Notes under the pieces: generated by a model
Database searches by the model: none
What the model saw: only the letters and a program-made list of their open reading frames with translations
Told to the model about the DNA's origin: nothing
Shown: piece by piece, positions 5,909 through 6,017 of the stretch
How positions within the stretch are numbered: position 1 is the stretch's first letter
How the letters are laid out: each line of letters opens with the position of its first letter
Source: an uncultured Bacteroidota bacterium
Lineage (GTDB): Bacteria; Bacteroidota; Bacteroidia; Chitinophagales; Chitinophagaceae
Length of the DNA: 6,017 nt
Direction: 5' to 3'
Assembly (NCBI GenBank): GCA_903929655.1
Contig: CAIYVS010000208.1
Span: 1 to 6,017 of the forward strand
Position numbers and translations under genes: made by a program

Positions 5909-6017
5909 CTACTTATCCATAAGTGATGCCCTGATCTTCGCTTCTATTTCATCCATCACACCCTGGTTGTCATTCAGGAAAGCTTTTACTGCATCGCGGC
6001 CCTGTCCTATTTTGGTA
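5909..6017 (-). CDS. recA: RecA recombinase, C-terminal 35 residues (5' end outside window)
   Basis: The frame enters from the right edge and ends with TAG complementary to 5909-5911. The visible peptide begins TKIGQGRDAVKAFLNDNQ and ends in KIRASLMDK. It matches the end of the RecA C-terminal domain, where KIGQG is followed by a helix of the type xxLxDNPExxxEIExKIR. RecA forms ATP-dependent filaments on single-stranded DNA for strand exchange and drives LexA-type self-cleavage. The protein ends soon after this helix, without the long acidic tail of E. coli RecA. The ATPase core is outside the window, so only the C-terminus supports the call. A terminator lies downstream. Confidence 0.88.
   Translation of the reverse strand, partial: TKIGQGRDAVKAFLNDNQGVMDEIEAKIRASLMDK

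Overview
The window looks like chromosomal DNA of a Bacteroidota bacterium, most likely of the Chitinophagaceae or a close relative. The signs are a surface protein built of PKD-like repeats as in SprB-type and type IX-secreted proteins, a eukaryote-type citrate synthase, a deoxyhypusine-synthase-like enzyme of the type found in this phylum, a small lipoprotein, Bacteroidota-style -7 boxes (TAnnTTTG) and no clear Shine-Dalgarno sequences. Placement below phylum level is an inference from remembered family sequences.

Layout. (1) Bases 1-740, minus strand: the N-terminal 246 codons of a secreted repeat protein that runs off the left edge, with a signal peptide and PKD-like modules. (2) Bases 741-1349: a 609-base AT-rich stretch without a confident gene. 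It holds the repeat protein's probable promoter and leader, a second copy of that leader about 380 bases away followed by a possible small or decayed minus-strand ORF, and a cluster of dyads in front of the citrate synthase gene. (3) Bases 1404-2726, plus: citrate synthase, then a strong hairpin terminator. (4) Bases 2816-3790, plus: deoxyhypusine-synthase-like enzyme, whose likely promoter overlaps that terminator. (5) Bases 3832-4359, plus: small lipoprotein. (6) Bases 4363-5763, minus: GlmM-type phosphohexomutase, convergent with the lipoprotein gene and only 3 bases from it. (7) Bases 5909-6017, minus: the 3' end of recA, followed by five degenerate octamer repeats and a terminator hairpin.

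The genes do not form one pathway. They are mostly single transcription units: TCA-cycle entry, probable polyamine metabolism, a cell-envelope lipoprotein, amino-sugar precursor supply for the envelope, DNA recombination and a surface adhesin-like protein. I see no phage, transposase, CRISPR array, tRNA or rRNA. The core genes are ordinary. The points worth attention are the bacterial DHS homologue with altered ligand-site residues, the duplicated leader, the probable start-codon correction in citrate synthase, and several short repeats and dyads in the intergenic DNA.
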